The notes beneath the pieces were generated by a model, which saw only the letters and a program-made list of their open reading frames with translations, was not told the origin of the DNA and searched no databases. This document shows, one piece after another, positions 34,631 to 43,972 of a stretch of 64,000 nucleotides of DNA. The stretch comes from an uncultured Pseudomonadota bacterium (GTDB lineage Bacteria > Pseudomonadota > Gammaproteobacteria > Burkholderiales > SG8-39), in the NCBI GenBank assembly GCA_903829815.1, contig CAIKRR010000059.1, positions 79,624 to 143,623 of the forward strand, read 5' to 3'. A program made the translations under genes and the position numbers. The first letter of the stretch is position 1. The number at the start of each line of letters is the position of its first letter.

Positions 34631-36313
34631 TCAGGCACCAAGCACCGGTGCCGGTGCGATGGCCTCGATATCGGTGACCACATCGATGACCACGGGTCGC
34701 CCGGCTGCAAGGGCCTGGCGCATTGCCGGCGCGAAGTCCGACGGCCGCTCGACCCGCAGGCCGACTGCGCCGATCTCGGTCGCCACTCGGGCAAAGTTGG
34801 TCTTCGTGTAGGTCCAGAGTTCGCGCGCCTGGGCAGTCTGCTCACCGCCATAGGCACGATCGAAGCCCCGCTTGGACTGATTGCCGCCCCCGTTGTTGTT
34901 GACCACCGTGATCGAGTTGATGCCCCAACGCACGGCCGTCTCGATCTCGCCCACGTGGTACCACAGGCCTGCATCCCCGGTGAAGACGACAACCGGTCGA
35001 TCGGGTGCAGCGCACTTGGCACCCAGACCCGCGGGAAAGGCCCAACCCAGATGGCCCGCACTTCGCATGTACGACTGGCCAGGGCTGTGCAGGTCGTAGA
35101 GACCACCCATCCACATCCCGGCATGCCCGGTATCGGCCACCACGATGGCATCCTCGGGCATCAGTTGCGACAACTCCCCACAGATCCGCTCGGGCCTGAT
35201 CGGCACCGCCTCCGAACCGAGCGCGGGCGCGAACGCTTCACGCCAGGCGCGACACTCGCGCGCAGCCTCGGCAACCCAGCCGCTGCGTCGCGCCGCCGTG
35301 CTGCGATCGGCAAGCGCCAGCAGGGCCTCGAGCGCGAGACGCGCATCAGCCAGCACCGCCGCCTTCAGCGGATAGTTGCGCCCGAGCATGCTGGCGTCGA
35401 TGTCGATCTGCACCACCGCAGTATCGGGGCGGGGCACCTGCCAGACATGCGTGGTCATGCCACCGGCTTCGGTACCGACGAAACAGACGAGATCGGCTGC
35501 GGCCACCACCCGATTGGCACTGGCGCGCGAGTAGGAGCCCACCACACCGAGCGCAAGCGGATGCGTGCCGACGATGCTGTCCTTGCCGTTGAGCGAGGTC
35601 GCAACCGGAATGGCCAGCGCCTCGGCCAATGCAACCAGCGCAGCGCCAGCACCGGAGGCACGTACGCCACCACCGGCCACGATCACCGGACGGGTGGCCG
35701 ACTGCAGCAACTGGAGCAGGGCACGAAGGTCGGCCGGGTCGGGCAGCGGGCGAAACGGCGGCACCTGCGCAAAACGCAGATCGCACTCGGGCGCCATGTC
35801 GGCCTCTTCCTGGTCGATCTGCCCTTCATTGCCGCGAAATTGCAGGTGTACCGGCCCCGGCGCCCCGGAAGTAGCGACCCTGAAAGCCTGTCTCACCATG
35901 TCGGGAAAACGATCGACCGCATCGACCGTGGCACTCCATTTGGTCACCGGTTCGAACGCAGGCAGGTCATCCACCTCCTGATAGAGCTTGCGAAAATTGG
36001 TGCGTGGCTCACGCCCACCGGTAAAGGCAATCACCGGCGAGTGGGCAAGCCAGGCATCGCGCAGGCCGGCTGCCAGATTGAGCGCACCCACCACCTGAGC
36101 CATGCAGACGCCGGGCCGCCCCGCCACACGCGCATAGCCATCAGCCATGTAAGCGGCCGACTTCTCGCCGTGGGTGTGGATGCGCGCTATGCCGGTACGT
36201 CGTTCCATCTCGGCAAAGGTGCGCCGCAGAACCGCTGGCACCATGAACACGTGGCTGACGCCGTAACCTTTCAACATGTCGGCGAGCAGTTGCGCGCCCG
36301 TCATGACCGCCAT
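34631..36313 (-). CDS. Thiamine-diphosphate-dependent enzyme (acetolactate-synthase-like)
   Basis: A 560-residue cytoplasmic enzyme with the three-domain Pyr-middle-PP arrangement. The activating glutamate is Glu50 in THGEKSAAYMADGYAR. The ThDP/Mg motif is TGDAGLWYH followed by VVNNNGGGNQ. AGGAG precedes the ATG at 36313. Such enzymes decarboxylate 2-oxo acids or carboligate; the branch (decarboxylase, oxalyl-CoA-type lyase or synthase) is not obvious. Operon partner is the flavoprotein at 33257-34606. A second, exported thiamine-diphosphate enzyme lies at 46585-48489. Confidence 0.88.
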   Translation of the reverse strand: MAVMTGAQLLADMLKGYGVSHVFMVPAVLRRTFAEMERRTGIARIHTHGEKSAAYMADGYARVAGRPGVCMAQVVGALNLAAGLRDAWLAHSPVIAFTGGREPRTNFRKLYQEVDDLPAFEPVTKWSATVDAVDRFPDMVRQAFRVATSGAPGPVHLQFRGNEGQIDQEEADMAPECDLRFAQVPPFRPLPDPADLRALLQLLQSATRPVIVAGGGVRASGAGAALVALAEALAIPVATSLNGKDSIVGTHPLALGVVGSYSRASANRVVAAADLVCFVGTEAGGMTTHVWQVPRPDTAVVQIDIDASMLGRNYPLKAAVLADARLALEALLALADRSTAARRSGWVAEAARECRAWREAFAPALGSEAVPIRPERICGELSQLMPEDAIVVADTGHAGMWMGGLYDLHSPGQSYMRSAGHLGWAFPAGLGAKCAAPDRPVVVFTGDAGLWYHVGEIETAVRWGINSITVVNNNGGGNQSKRGFDRAYGGEQTAQARELWTYTKTNFARVATEIGAVGLRVERPSDFAPAMRQALAAGRPVVIDVVTDIEAIAPAPVLGA

Positions 36314-36434
36314 GGTGCTGTCTCCTTCTTCTTGCTTCGTGTGCTGCGGATGGTAACCCGCCCTCAGGCTGGGGCACGCAAGGCTGTGCCCGAGCGCTGT
36401 GCTAGAGTCGGGCGCAGAGGGTGGGAGTTGCGTG

Positions 36435-39400
36435 ATGGCCCCGTTGACTCACCCACCTGCCCCTGCACCACCCTTGCGCGGTCCGACCCCGACCACCATG
36501 AAGCGATTGCGTCCGCTTGCCGTATCGCTGAGCCTGATGATCCTGCTCGTGGCAATCGCCGGCTTCGTGGGGCTGCCCATCCTTGCCAAGCGGGAGATCC
36601 CGCAGCGCATCAGCGCCAAGCTCCATCGAGCGACGAGCCTGGAGAGCATCAGCTTCAATCCGTTCACGCTGCGACTCGAAGTCCATGGGCTGAGCATCGC
36701 GGGCAGTCGGGTTGGCGAACCCCTGCTCGCCTTCGATGCACTGGTCGTCAACTTCTCGATCGCGTCCATTGCGCGACGCGCCGCCGTGATCGACCAGATC
36801 GAGCTTCGCGCACCACGCATCGCAATCGAGCGGCGCCCCGATGGGCGCCTGGACATCAGCGACATCATGGATAGCCTCGATGCAGCGAAGCCTGCAACCG
36901 GAGCTGCCACCGAGCTCTCTGCAGACCTGCCACGCCTGCTGATCCAGGATGTGCGCATTCACGCAGGCAGCGTGCACCTGCACGATCAGCGGGTCGGGAT
37001 TGCGCACTCGGTGAGCGGTATCGAACTGCGCTTGCCGCGGGTATCGACCCTGCCCGAGGACAGCCACCAGCCGATCGCGCCGGACCTGACCGCGCGCATC
37101 GACGGCGCAACCGTACACGCACGGGCCTCGCTGCCGCCGGTGCAGACGGATGCGCCCGGCCAGATTGAACTCGACCTCGCGGACTTCGAGCCGGGGCGTT
37201 ACGCGGCTTACCTGCCCGGTCGCTGGCAGGCCCGGCTGGCCAGTGGCCGGGTGAGTGCGCAGCTGAAAGCAATCGTCACCCACGGGAAGAACGAGCTACT
37301 GGCTGACCTCGCCGGCACCATCGCCATCGAATCCCTGGACCTGCGCACCCGCGAGGGCGAGCCGCTCGTGGCATGGCCGCGCCTCGCGATCGACATCGCC
37401 CATGCATCATGGCCGCTGCAAACCGTCGATCTCACCCGCATCGCGATCGACCAGCCTGAAGTGAATCTGCGTCGGGGGCGCAAGGGCGAGATCAACCTGG
37501 CACGCATCGCGCGGTTTGATGGCCCGACCGGCGACGAGACCCGACCGGTAGCAAAATCGGCATCCGCTTCGGGCAAGGCCGCGGGCACTGACCGAGATGA
37601 GAGCACGCAGGCGACGACGGGGGCGATCGCATTCCGTCTCGATGCCCTGCAGATCCGGGGCGCCAGGCTGCAGATCGACGATGAGGTGCCCGCCCGCGGC
37701 TTTCACCTCGGCATTGCACCGCTGGACATCGACCTGAAAGACTTCACCTGGCCTGCTCGAGACAAGGCCGCCACGCTGCACCTCGCCCTGCAGTCCTCGA
37801 CGCAGGCAAGGACGCGAGCTGCGCCTCTGGCGGCAGTTTCGGACAGGGGGGCGACGTCGGCTGACGGGGGCAAGCCGGCCGTTGCGAGCGACGACACGCG
37901 AGTCCAGATCAGGACGGTTGTGTCACTCGGGCCGGAACCAACGGCCAGCGGACGGCTTGAGGTATCTGCCTTGCACCCGGCCGACTTCCTGCCCTACTAC
38001 GAGGCACAGGCCAGCCTTCGCCCCGGCAAGGAAGCAGACGTTGCCCTTGCGACCGACTTTGATCTGAGGTGGACCGCACGAGGTCTGCTCGGTTCATTCC
38101 AACACACAAGCCTTCAGGCGCGACGATTGAACATGGTCAGACGCGATGGCAGCAAGGGACCACTGGAGATTGCTCAGTTCGACATCGACGGTGCGGGCAT
38201 CGACCTTGACCGGCACACGATCGAGCTCGGTCGCGTTGCCAGTCGCGGCGCACAGCTGCGTGCCGTGCGCAGCCACGAGGGCACGATCGAGTCGGGTACC
38301 GGGCCCCCGGCATCGGCCAGTGCCTCCGCAGCGGCGAAAACGACCACTGACCGAAAGGACGATCGCGCGACACCGCAATGGCGTTGGCATATCGACCGCC
38401 TGAACCTGGATGACTACGCGCTCCACCTTCATGACGAGGTACCCGATACACCCGTGGACGTGCATCTGGCGCCCTTGACGCTTGCGCTGGAAGACCTGGG
38501 CAACGCCCCAGGAAACAAGGGACGCGCACGGTTGAAAACCGGTGTAAACGCTGGTGCCGACATCGCCATCACCGGAACGCTCGGCCTCATGCCCCTGGCA
38601 GGAGCATTCGACTGGACCATCGATCATCTGGGCATCGCCGACTTCAGCGCCTACCTCTCGCAGGCAAGCCGTCTCGCGGTGAGCTCGGGGACCCTGAGCG
38701 GCACCGGGTCGCTCGCACTGCGCAACCGTGCAACCGCAGAGGCCACAAGCACCCTCAGCGCGCGAGTGCGTGGCGCGTTGAGGGTCGAGGACTTCATCTG
38801 CGTCGAAGCGGCCAGCGGCACCGAACTGCTGCGCTGGCAGACACTGGCCCTCGCCGGCATCGAAGCCGAGCAGACGCCACCTCGCCTCGCCATCGGGGAC
38901 ATCACGCTCAGTGACTTCAGCGCCGGGCTCGTGCTCGGTGCCAATGGCCGGCTCAACCTGCAATCGCTCGAGCAGGCGCCCGGGGCACCACCGAGCACGG
39001 TTGCGCCCGAGGCACCAACGCCATCGCTCATCCCGGGCGCCACCACGAATGCCGCTCAGGCGCAGGGGGCTGCCGCATCAGCACTCGACTTCATCATCGG
39101 CCGCATCCGCCTGGAGCGCGGCAACATCAAGTACACCGACCTCTTCATCCGGCCGAACTTTCGCGCCAACCTCACCGATGTGAGCGGGTCGATCAGCACC
39201 ATCAGCCGCACCGAAGCAGGCGACGTCGACCTGCGCGCAAGGCTCGATAACGCAGCACCGGTGCAAATCATCGGCAAGGTGAATCCGATGGCACGACCGC
39301 TTCTTCTCGACCTTCGAGCCAACGCCCGCGACATCCAGTTGCCCACCATCACGGCTTACGCAGAGCGCTACCTGGGCTACGGCATCGAAAAGGGCAGCCT

Positions 39401-40172
39401 CTCGGCCGACCTCGAATACCACATAGCCCAGGGTCGTCTGACTGCCAACAATCGGCTTCGTCTCGACCAACTCACCTTTGGCGATCGGGTGGAAGGGCCC
39501 GACGCCCTGAATCTGCCGGTACGTCTGGCGATGGCGCTGTTGCGCGACCGCCACGGCGTGATCGATATCGATCTGCCGATCAGCGGGTCACTCGATGACC
39601 CACAGTTTTCGGTGGGCCGGCTCGTGCTGCAAGTGCTCGTCAATCTGATCACCAAAGTGGTTACCGCACCGTTCTCGCTCCTCGCTTCCGTTTTCAGCAG
39701 CGATGGTGAACGGTTCGACCGCATCGACTTCGCAGCCGGCAGCGCAAACATCGATGAGACGGCCACAACCCGCCTGCGGTCCCTGGCGCATGCGCTGACC
39801 GAGCGGCCCTCGCTGCGTGTCGATGTCACCGGGCACGTCGAACCCGACGCCGACGCATCGGCGCTGGCAGCACAGGCCACACTGGCGGCACAGGCCACAC
39901 AGGCGGCGCAGGCCGCTTCACGCCGAGGGCGCCCTCAGGCTTCGCTTGCCGACCCAGCCGCCGCCACTGCCGCACGCTCTGCGACAGGCGGCGCCGCGTC
40001 GCAAGAGGATCTGCGTGCCCTTGCAAGCGCACGTGCCAATGTCGCGCGCGCCTGGCTCACCGGGCCTGGCGGCATCGACCCCGATCGTATATTCCTGGTC
40101 CCACCACGCATGGCAGACCCCGAGGGCGAGCGCCACGCCACGGGTCCGCGGGTGGATTTCGCACTGCGCTAG
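36435..40172 (+). CDS. DUF748/AsmA-like envelope protein with OmpA-like C-terminus
   Basis: A 1245-residue protein. The ATG at 36435 follows GGGAG; a further ATG at 36498 is possible. One N-terminal membrane segment (LAVSLSLMILLVAIAGFVGLP) anchors a long periplasmic chain of beta-rich repeats. These include segments typical of the DUF748/AsmA superfamily, such as NPFTLRLEVHGLSI, LDALQIRGARLQIDDEV and RLNLDDYALHLHDEV. Near the C-terminus, RIDFAAGSANIDETATTRLRSL and later SARANVARAWL resemble an OmpA-type peptidoglycan-binding domain interrupted by an Ala/Gln-rich linker. Probable role in envelope lipid or outer-membrane homeostasis (inference). Confidence 0.82.
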   Translation: MAPLTHPPAPAPPLRGPTPTTMKRLRPLAVSLSLMILLVAIAGFVGLPILAKREIPQRISAKLHRATSLESISFNPFTLRLEVHGLSIAGSRVGEPLLAFDALVVNFSIASIARRAAVIDQIELRAPRIAIERRPDGRLDISDIMDSLDAAKPATGAATELSADLPRLLIQDVRIHAGSVHLHDQRVGIAHSVSGIELRLPRVSTLPEDSHQPIAPDLTARIDGATVHARASLPPVQTDAPGQIELDLADFEPGRYAAYLPGRWQARLASGRVSAQLKAIVTHGKNELLADLAGTIAIESLDLRTREGEPLVAWPRLAIDIAHASWPLQTVDLTRIAIDQPEVNLRRGRKGEINLARIARFDGPTGDETRPVAKSASASGKAAGTDRDESTQATTGAIAFRLDALQIRGARLQIDDEVPARGFHLGIAPLDIDLKDFTWPARDKAATLHLALQSSTQARTRAAPLAAVSDRGATSADGGKPAVASDDTRVQIRTVVSLGPEPTASGRLEVSALHPADFLPYYEAQASLRPGKEADVALATDFDLRWTARGLLGSFQHTSLQARRLNMVRRDGSKGPLEIAQFDIDGAGIDLDRHTIELGRVASRGAQLRAVRSHEGTIESGTGPPASASASAAAKTTTDRKDDRATPQWRWHIDRLNLDDYALHLHDEVPDTPVDVHLAPLTLALEDLGNAPGNKGRARLKTGVNAGADIAITGTLGLMPLAGAFDWTIDHLGIADFSAYLSQASRLAVSSGTLSGTGSLALRNRATAEATSTLSARVRGALRVEDFICVEAASGTELLRWQTLALAGIEAEQTPPRLAIGDITLSDFSAGLVLGANGRLNLQSLEQAPGAPPSTVAPEAPTPSLIPGATTNAAQAQGAAASALDFIIGRIRLERGNIKYTDLFIRPNFRANLTDVSGSISTISRTEAGDVDLRARLDNAAPVQIIGKVNPMARPLLLDLRANARDIQLPTITAYAERYLGYGIEKGSLSADLEYHIAQGRLTANNRLRLDQLTFGDRVEGPDALNLPVRLAMALLRDRHGVIDIDLPISGSLDDPQFSVGRLVLQVLVNLITKVVTAPFSLLASVFSSDGERFDRIDFAAGSANIDETATTRLRSLAHALTERPSLRVDVTGHVEPDADASALAAQATLAAQATQAAQAASRRGRPQASLADPAAATAARSATGGAASQEDLRALASARANVARAWLTGPGGIDPDRIFLVPPRMADPEGERHATGPRVDFALR
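39864..39917 (+). repeat. Three 18-base repeats in the DUF748 gene
   Basis: Imperfect tandem 18-base units encode LAAQAT-LAAQAT-QAAQAA inside the OmpA-like C-terminal region. They lie in a linker that splits the two conserved halves of that domain. Confidence 0.8.
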
Positions 40173-40207
40173 AGCCCGAGCACAAACCGATCTGGCAGCA
40201 CCGGTAC

Positions 40208-40219
40208 GCAGCGCGCTGC
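40208..40219. promoter_or_regulatory. 12-base palindrome before the iorAB-like operon
   Basis: GCAGCGCGCTGC is a perfect palindrome. A -10-like TATGAT lies at 40226-40231, just after it, so a protein bound here would block or reshape the promoter. No regulator gene is near. Confidence 0.35.
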
Positions 40220-40272
40220 AGGATGTATGATCGCGTGAACCCTGCCAAGGGTACCGCCCCGGAGGAGAAACC

Positions 40273-40734
40273 ATGGCCAAGACCACCATTACAGTCGACG
40301 GTCGCGCGCACGAAGTGGCCGCAACCCCTGACACCCCGTTGCTCTACGTATTGCGTGAAGAACTCTCGCTCAATGGTCCCAAGTTCGGCTGTGGGCTCGC
40401 CCAGTGTGGCACCTGCACCGTCCTCATCGATGGCCGAGCGGTACGCTCCTGCGTGACACCGGTTTCTGCGGTCAAGGGTGCAGTACGCACCCTGGATGGA
40501 CTTGCGCTCGGGGGCAAGCCTCACCCGGTGCAGGCCGCCTTCATCGCCGAGGAAGCTGCCCAGTGCGGGTACTGCGCCAATGGCTGGATCATGAGCAGCA
40601 TCGCCGTGCTGGAGAAGAATCCGAAGGCCACCGATGCACAGATCCGCGACCAGCTGAGCGGCCTCAAGTGCCGCTGCGGCACCCACATGGCGATCTTGCG
40701 GGCCGTTCGCCGCGCCGCCGCACAGATGGCCTGA
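40273..40734 (+). CDS. 2Fe-2S subunit of an IorAB-type molybdenum hydroxylase
   Basis: A 153-residue subunit resembling isoquinoline 1-oxidoreductase alpha chain (IorA). First cluster: Cys40, Cys45, Cys48, Cys60 (FGCGLAQCGTC). Second cluster: Cys98, Cys101, Cys133, Cys135 (CGYC, CRC). GGAGGAG precedes the ATG. It has no signal peptide; its large-subunit partner carries a Tat signal, so it would be exported by co-translocation. The gene for the large subunit follows after 16 bases. This subfamily uses no FAD subunit. Confidence 0.92.
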   Translation: MAKTTITVDGRAHEVAATPDTPLLYVLREELSLNGPKFGCGLAQCGTCTVLIDGRAVRSCVTPVSAVKGAVRTLDGLALGGKPHPVQAAFIAEEAAQCGYCANGWIMSSIAVLEKNPKATDAQIRDQLSGLKCRCGTHMAILRAVRRAAAQMA

Positions 40735-40750
40735 GCGAGGAGACACGATC

Positions 40751-43042
40751 ATGAAGATGAACCGCCGCAAGTTCCTGAAGTCCTCCGGCTCACTCGTTGT
40801 TGGCGTGAGCGCCTCGGGTGCCATCCAGTCGCTGATTGCCGGCGATGCGCTGGCGCAAGGCGTGAGCTTTCCTGACCCGTCACCCGAACGGCTCGACACC
40901 TGGGTGTCGGTAGCCCGTGACGGACAGGTCACCGCATTCTTTGGCAAGGTCGACATGGGTCTGGGTCTCGAGACGGCCATCGCGCAGATCGTTGCCGAGG
41001 AACTCGACATGCCGGTCGAGCGAGTCTCGATCGTGGCCGGCGACACCTTGCTCACCGCGAACCAGGGCGGCGCAAGTGCCTCGAGCGGCATCCGTGCCGG
41101 TGCCATTCCCCTGCGCAATGCGGCCGCAGAAGCCCGCCGTGTGCTGGCGCTGGCCGGCGCCGAGCGCCTGGGCGTAGCCGCCAATGCGGTCGGCACCGCC
41201 AACGGCGAAGTGTTCGTGCTCGCCGACCCCTCGAAACGCATCGGCTATGGACAGATCCTCGATGGCAAGCCGCTGGGCACCAACGTGAAGTGGAACAAGG
41301 AGATGGGCACGCCGCTCAACGTCACCGGCGAAGCAAAGCCCAAGTCGGTGGCCGACTACAAGGTCGTGGGTCAACCGGTCGCGCGCCGCGACATTCCGGC
41401 CAAGATGCTCGGCACCACCGACTACCTCACCAACGTGCGGTTGCCCGGCATGCTGCACGCGCGCATCCTGCGTCCGCCCGTTGGCGCTGCCGTGCCCGTG
41501 TCCTTCGACGCAGCCTCGATTGCCAGCATCGACGGGGCCCGTGTCGTGCACAAGAAGGACCTGCTCGCGGTCGTGGCCGAACGCGAATGGGACGCCGTGC
41601 GTGCAGCGCGGATGCTCAAGGTGGAGTGGACCAATCCCGAGATGAACTGGCCCGGCACCGAGGGCATCTATGACCACATCCGCAGCGCCCCTGCCGTAGC
41701 CTCCAATGGCGAGAGCGCCTTTGCCGGCAAGCGCGTCTATGACGAAACGCCCACCTTCAAGGCGCTGGCCGGTGCAGCGCGTGTGCTCACGGCCGATTAC
41801 GAGTGCCCGTTCCAGTCGCACGCGCGCATTGCCCCGTCGGTGGGCGTGGCCGATGTGAAACCCGGCAGCGCGGTGATCTACGCCGACACGCAGAAGCCGC
41901 ACTTCGTGCGTCTTGGCATTGCCAAACTCCTCGAATTGCCAGCCGACAAGGTGCGCGTCATGTGGAAGCCCGGTGCCGGCTCCTACGGACGCAGTGATGC
42001 CGATGAAGCCCCGTTCGAAGCAGCCGTGCTGTCGCGCGAACTGGGGCGTCCGGTCCGCGTGCAGTGGACACGCAACGAGGGCACGGCCTGGGATCCCAAG
42101 GCCCCGGCGGCCGTCATCAGCATGAAGGCGGGCCTCAATGACAAGGGTGGCATCGATGGCTGGTACATGCGCTCCAAGGGGTTCTCGGGCTGGGATGTGA
42201 AGTTCACCGCCGACAGCCCCGAGCAGACCCTGGTGGGCATGCAACTGGGTTACAAGAAGTGGGACATGCACAACTTCGATGTGCCCACCGAGACCTACCA
42301 GTTCGCCAATACGGTGCGTTTCTGGCAGACCGTGGCACCGCTCCAGGAAAAAGCCTCTCCGATGCGTTGCGCGCACCTGCGGGCACCACAGGAAGTGCAG
42401 ACCCGCTTTGCACAGGAATGTTTCATCGATGAGGTGGCCATGGCCACCGGCCGCGACCCGCTCGCGCTGCGTCTTGCGGCGTGCAAGGAGCCGCGCGAAA
42501 TCGATGTGCTCAAGGCCGTGACGGAAAAAGCTGGCTGGAACGCGGCCGATACACGCCCGCGCACGGCGAAGGGCGATGTCGTCACCGGACGCGGGCTCGC
42601 CCTCTACAACGGGTATGGCTCCTACGCAGCACTGGTGGTGGAGGTCGAGGTGAACCGTCGTACCGGCCATGTCTGGGCACGCAAGGTCACCGTGGCCCAG
42701 GACAGCGGTCTGGTCATCAACCCGGCCTCGATCAAGGCCGTGATCGAAGGCAATGTGGTGCAGGGCTTGAGCCGTGCGATGTGCGAGGAAGTCACCTTCG
42801 ACCAGAAGACGGTGACCAGCGTCGACTGGAACACCTACCCCATCCTCGACATGAAGGACGCCCCCGAGCAGGTCGACATGGTGGTGCTCAATCGCACCGA
42901 CAAGGCGTCGGGCGGCGCTGGCGAACCGACGTTGGTGAGCATCACGGCAGCGGTGGGCAATGCCATCCACAACGCAACCGGCGTTCGCATGCGACGCTAT
43001 CCCTTCACCGCCGCGCGGGTTCGCGCCGCACTGACTGCCTGA
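40751..43042 (+). CDS. IorB-type molybdenum hydroxylase large subunit, Tat-exported
   Basis: A 763-residue catalytic subunit of the isoquinoline 1-oxidoreductase beta/periplasmic aldehyde oxidase branch. The Tat signal is NRRKFLK at residues 4-10 with cleavage likely after ALA (residue 35). The duplicated fold typical of IorB is apparent, with FGKVDMGLGLETAIAQIVAEEL early and the catalytic Glu725 in GGAGEPT late. GAGGAG precedes the start. Electrons are usually passed to a cytochrome c or another periplasmic acceptor; a cytochrome c gene lies 3 kb downstream (46158). An alpha/beta hydrolase gene follows after 19 bases. Confidence 0.92.
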   Translation: MKMNRRKFLKSSGSLVVGVSASGAIQSLIAGDALAQGVSFPDPSPERLDTWVSVARDGQVTAFFGKVDMGLGLETAIAQIVAEELDMPVERVSIVAGDTLLTANQGGASASSGIRAGAIPLRNAAAEARRVLALAGAERLGVAANAVGTANGEVFVLADPSKRIGYGQILDGKPLGTNVKWNKEMGTPLNVTGEAKPKSVADYKVVGQPVARRDIPAKMLGTTDYLTNVRLPGMLHARILRPPVGAAVPVSFDAASIASIDGARVVHKKDLLAVVAEREWDAVRAARMLKVEWTNPEMNWPGTEGIYDHIRSAPAVASNGESAFAGKRVYDETPTFKALAGAARVLTADYECPFQSHARIAPSVGVADVKPGSAVIYADTQKPHFVRLGIAKLLELPADKVRVMWKPGAGSYGRSDADEAPFEAAVLSRELGRPVRVQWTRNEGTAWDPKAPAAVISMKAGLNDKGGIDGWYMRSKGFSGWDVKFTADSPEQTLVGMQLGYKKWDMHNFDVPTETYQFANTVRFWQTVAPLQEKASPMRCAHLRAPQEVQTRFAQECFIDEVAMATGRDPLALRLAACKEPREIDVLKAVTEKAGWNAADTRPRTAKGDVVTGRGLALYNGYGSYAALVVEVEVNRRTGHVWARKVTVAQDSGLVINPASIKAVIEGNVVQGLSRAMCEEVTFDQKTVTSVDWNTYPILDMKDAPEQVDMVVLNRTDKASGGAGEPTLVSITAAVGNAIHNATGVRMRRYPFTAARVRAALTA

Positions 43043-43061
43043 GGCACCACGGAGACACTGC

Positions 43062-43919
43062 ATGTCTGCATCAATCGAGATCCGCCCCGCCATCGAGTTT
43101 GCCAACCATGGGGGTCATGCGCTGCGCGGCAAGCTGTACGCACCCGCCGGCGGCGCAGGTCGCCCTGCCTGCCCGGTGGTGATTGCCGTGCACGGGGGTG
43201 GCTGGCAGGGCGGAACGCCCGACAACTACCAGTATCTGGGGCCCTATCTGGCCAGCCACGGCATCGCACTCTTCGCGATCACCTACCGACTTGCCAAGGT
43301 CGGACATAAAAGCTATCCGGATGCCGTCCACGATGTACGTGCCGCCGTGCAATACGTGAAGGGCAATGCCGCCGAATTGGGCATCGATCCGGCGCGCATC
43401 GCCCTCATGGGCGACTCGGCCGGGGCGCACCTGGCAACCCTGGTGGCGCTGGCCGGTGACCATCCGACCTTCGCGGGTGGCACCGCGAGCGACCCACACG
43501 GAGCGCTGTCCACCAAGGTGAAGGTGGCGGTGGGCGTCTATGGCGTCTACGACCTGTACCAGCAGTGGCTGGGCGATCTGTCGGCGCGGCCGCGCGACAG
43601 CATCACCGAGAAGTTCCTCGGCGTGAGCGCCATCGAAGACAAACAGGTCTACTTCGAGTCATCGCCCTTCTCGTACATCTCGTCGAAGAACAACGGCACC
43701 GCGTTCTATCTGGGCTGGGGTACCGAGGATGACATCGTCGACCCGGCGTCACAGAGCGAGGCCTTTCTGCTCGCCTTGAAGCAGGCGGGCTACTTCGTGC
43801 GGACGGCCATCTTCCCGGGCGCACCGCACTTCTGGCTGGCCGATGCGCCCGACGATGTGGGTGGCTTCAGTGCCGGCTTTGCCGTGCGCATGTTGCGTTT
43901 CCTGCAGACCCGTCTGTAA
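43062..43919 (+). CDS. Alpha/beta hydrolase (esterase/lipase-like)
   Basis: A 285-residue cytoplasmic hydrolase with oxyanion motif HGGGW at residues 44-48 and nucleophile elbow G117-D-S119-A-G121. The Asp and His of the triad lie in WGTEDDIVDP and GAPHFWL near the C-terminus. It resembles the HSL/BD-FAE and arylformamidase groups, like the hydrolase at 6952-7860, and follows the IorAB-like operon. An ester or amide of the oxidised product is a likely substrate. Confidence 0.87.
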   Translation: MSASIEIRPAIEFANHGGHALRGKLYAPAGGAGRPACPVVIAVHGGGWQGGTPDNYQYLGPYLASHGIALFAITYRLAKVGHKSYPDAVHDVRAAVQYVKGNAAELGIDPARIALMGDSAGAHLATLVALAGDHPTFAGGTASDPHGALSTKVKVAVGVYGVYDLYQQWLGDLSARPRDSITEKFLGVSAIEDKQVYFESSPFSYISSKNNGTAFYLGWGTEDDIVDPASQSEAFLLALKQAGYFVRTAIFPGAPHFWLADAPDDVGGFSAGFAVRMLRFLQTRL

Positions 43920-43923
43920 TCAA

Positions 43924-43945
43924 CAGGGTGCCTGGCGGCACCCTG
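43924..43945 (+). terminator. Hairpin after the hydrolase gene
   Basis: Perfect 8-base stem CAGGGTGC/GCACCCTG with a six-base loop, four bases after the hydrolase stop and 27 bases before the next ATG. No T tract, so it may attenuate rather than stop transcription into the cupin gene. Confidence 0.45.
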
Positions 43946-43972
43946 CCAGCCCCCATTGAACAGGTAACCATC

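Noticed and set aside
36399-36435. An earlier GTG start for the DUF748 protein
   Set aside because: The extra residues have no family character, and GGGAG is correctly spaced for the ATG at 36435.
40880-43105. A 741-codon minus-strand open frame opposite the IorB-like gene
   Set aside because: Same reason: composition-driven antisense frame with no motifs, while the plus strand carries the Tat signal and catalytic Glu.
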